This document shows positions 6,383 to 6,498 of a DNA stretch of 6,498 bases, in pieces (positions within the stretch are counted from its first letter, which is position 1; the number at the start of each line of letters is the position of its first letter). A program made the translations under genes and the position numbers. Below the pieces are notes generated by a model. The model made no database searches, was not told the DNA's origin, and saw only the letters and a program-made list of their open reading frames with translations. The stretch is taken from positions 1 to 6,498 of the forward strand of contig JAHFHI010000074.1 in NCBI GenBank assembly GCA_023246995.1, given 5' to 3'. The DNA comes from Candidatus Omnitrophota bacterium. Its GTDB lineage: Bacteria > Omnitrophota > Omnitrophia > Omnitrophales > Aquincolibacteriaceae.

Positions 6383-6498
6383 ATTCCGCGCGTCCCGAAA
6401 ATTCGCAAGCCGTTCCCGGGTCCCAAAGCCCGCCGTCTTGTCAAGCGGGATCACGCGATCCTTTCACCCTCCTACACCCGCTCTTACCCGCTTGTGGC
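6383..6498 (+). CDS. N-terminus of a class III PLP aminotransferase (partial, start unclear)
   Basis: The frame after the aldehyde dehydrogenase TAG reads AKIPRVPKIRKPFPGPKARR and then LVKRDHAILSPSYTRSYPLV to the window edge. This matches the usual N-terminus of 4-aminobutyrate/lysine/ornithine-type class III aminotransferases (PGPKA, then a basic helix, then PSYTR-YPLV). The catalytic Lys and PLP site lie outside the window. The conserved sequence begins within a few codons of the TAG, yet this frame has no ATG, GTG or TTG between 6374 and the GTG at 6494, which would delete the motif. The coordinate given is the ATT at 6383, which sits where family members usually start (M-K-I-P-like). A TTG at 6366 with an AGAAGG 12 nt upstream is in another frame and would need one extra A in the AAAA run at 6380-6383. 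The family call is good; the start is unresolved. Confidence 0.68.
   Translation, partial: MPRVPKIRKPFPGPKARRLVKRDHAILSPSYTRSYPLV

Noticed and set aside
5573..6454. 293-codon open frame on the - strand covering the aldehyde dehydrogenase end and the aminotransferase start
   Set aside because: Both genes on the + strand have clear family motifs here, and the - strand product has none.

Overview
The window holds seven complete protein-coding genes and two partial ones, all on the + strand and tightly packed (AT-start/GC-rich coding, frequent 0-20 bp gaps or overlaps). I see no tRNA, rRNA, CRISPR array, insertion sequence or phage gene. The GC-rich base composition, the bactofilin and the excisionase-type helix-turn-helix (HTH) proteins suggest an uncultured Gram-negative-type bacterium. 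Omnitrophota or a neighbouring candidate phylum is my best guess, but it rests on gene style only, not on a marker gene.

Layout. Positions 2-136 are the tail of an unrecognised upstream gene, which overlaps by ATGA the start of a membrane-bound family 2 glycosyltransferase (133-1812). A 97-bp gap follows. It carries a stem-loop just after the glycosyltransferase stop and a near-consensus sigma-70-type promoter (TTTACA, 17 bp, GATAAT), which probably starts a new transcript. That transcript begins with a bactofilin carrying a C-terminal excisionase/MerR-like HTH domain (1910-2443). Next is a small protein with the same type of HTH domain joined to a single C-terminal membrane helix (2531-2830). 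Then come holo-ACP synthase acpS (2833-3249) and a YdjC/ChbG/HpnK-family carbohydrate deacetylase (3255-4019). An extended -10 motif at the end of the deacetylase gene may provide a second promoter for surE (4065-4871). surE is followed by a strong Shine-Dalgarno sequence and a complete NAD(P)-dependent aldehyde dehydrogenase (4889-6373). Immediately after it is the N-terminus of a class III PLP aminotransferase, which runs off the window.

How they fit together. The aldehyde dehydrogenase and aminotransferase form a natural pair: transamination of an omega-amino acid gives a semialdehyde, which the dehydrogenase oxidises. The bactofilin-HTH and HTH-membrane pair is the most unusual element. 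Two adjacent genes carry one domain type, one on a polymer-forming cytoskeletal scaffold and one on a membrane anchor, which suggests a scaffold-membrane or scaffold-DNA linking module. The glycosyltransferase, deacetylase and acpS are consistent with envelope glycan and lipid synthesis, though no single pathway can be assigned. The second point worth checking is the aminotransferase, whose conserved N-terminus is in frame with the aldehyde dehydrogenase directly after its TAG stop and has no ATG, GTG or TTG in a sensible place.
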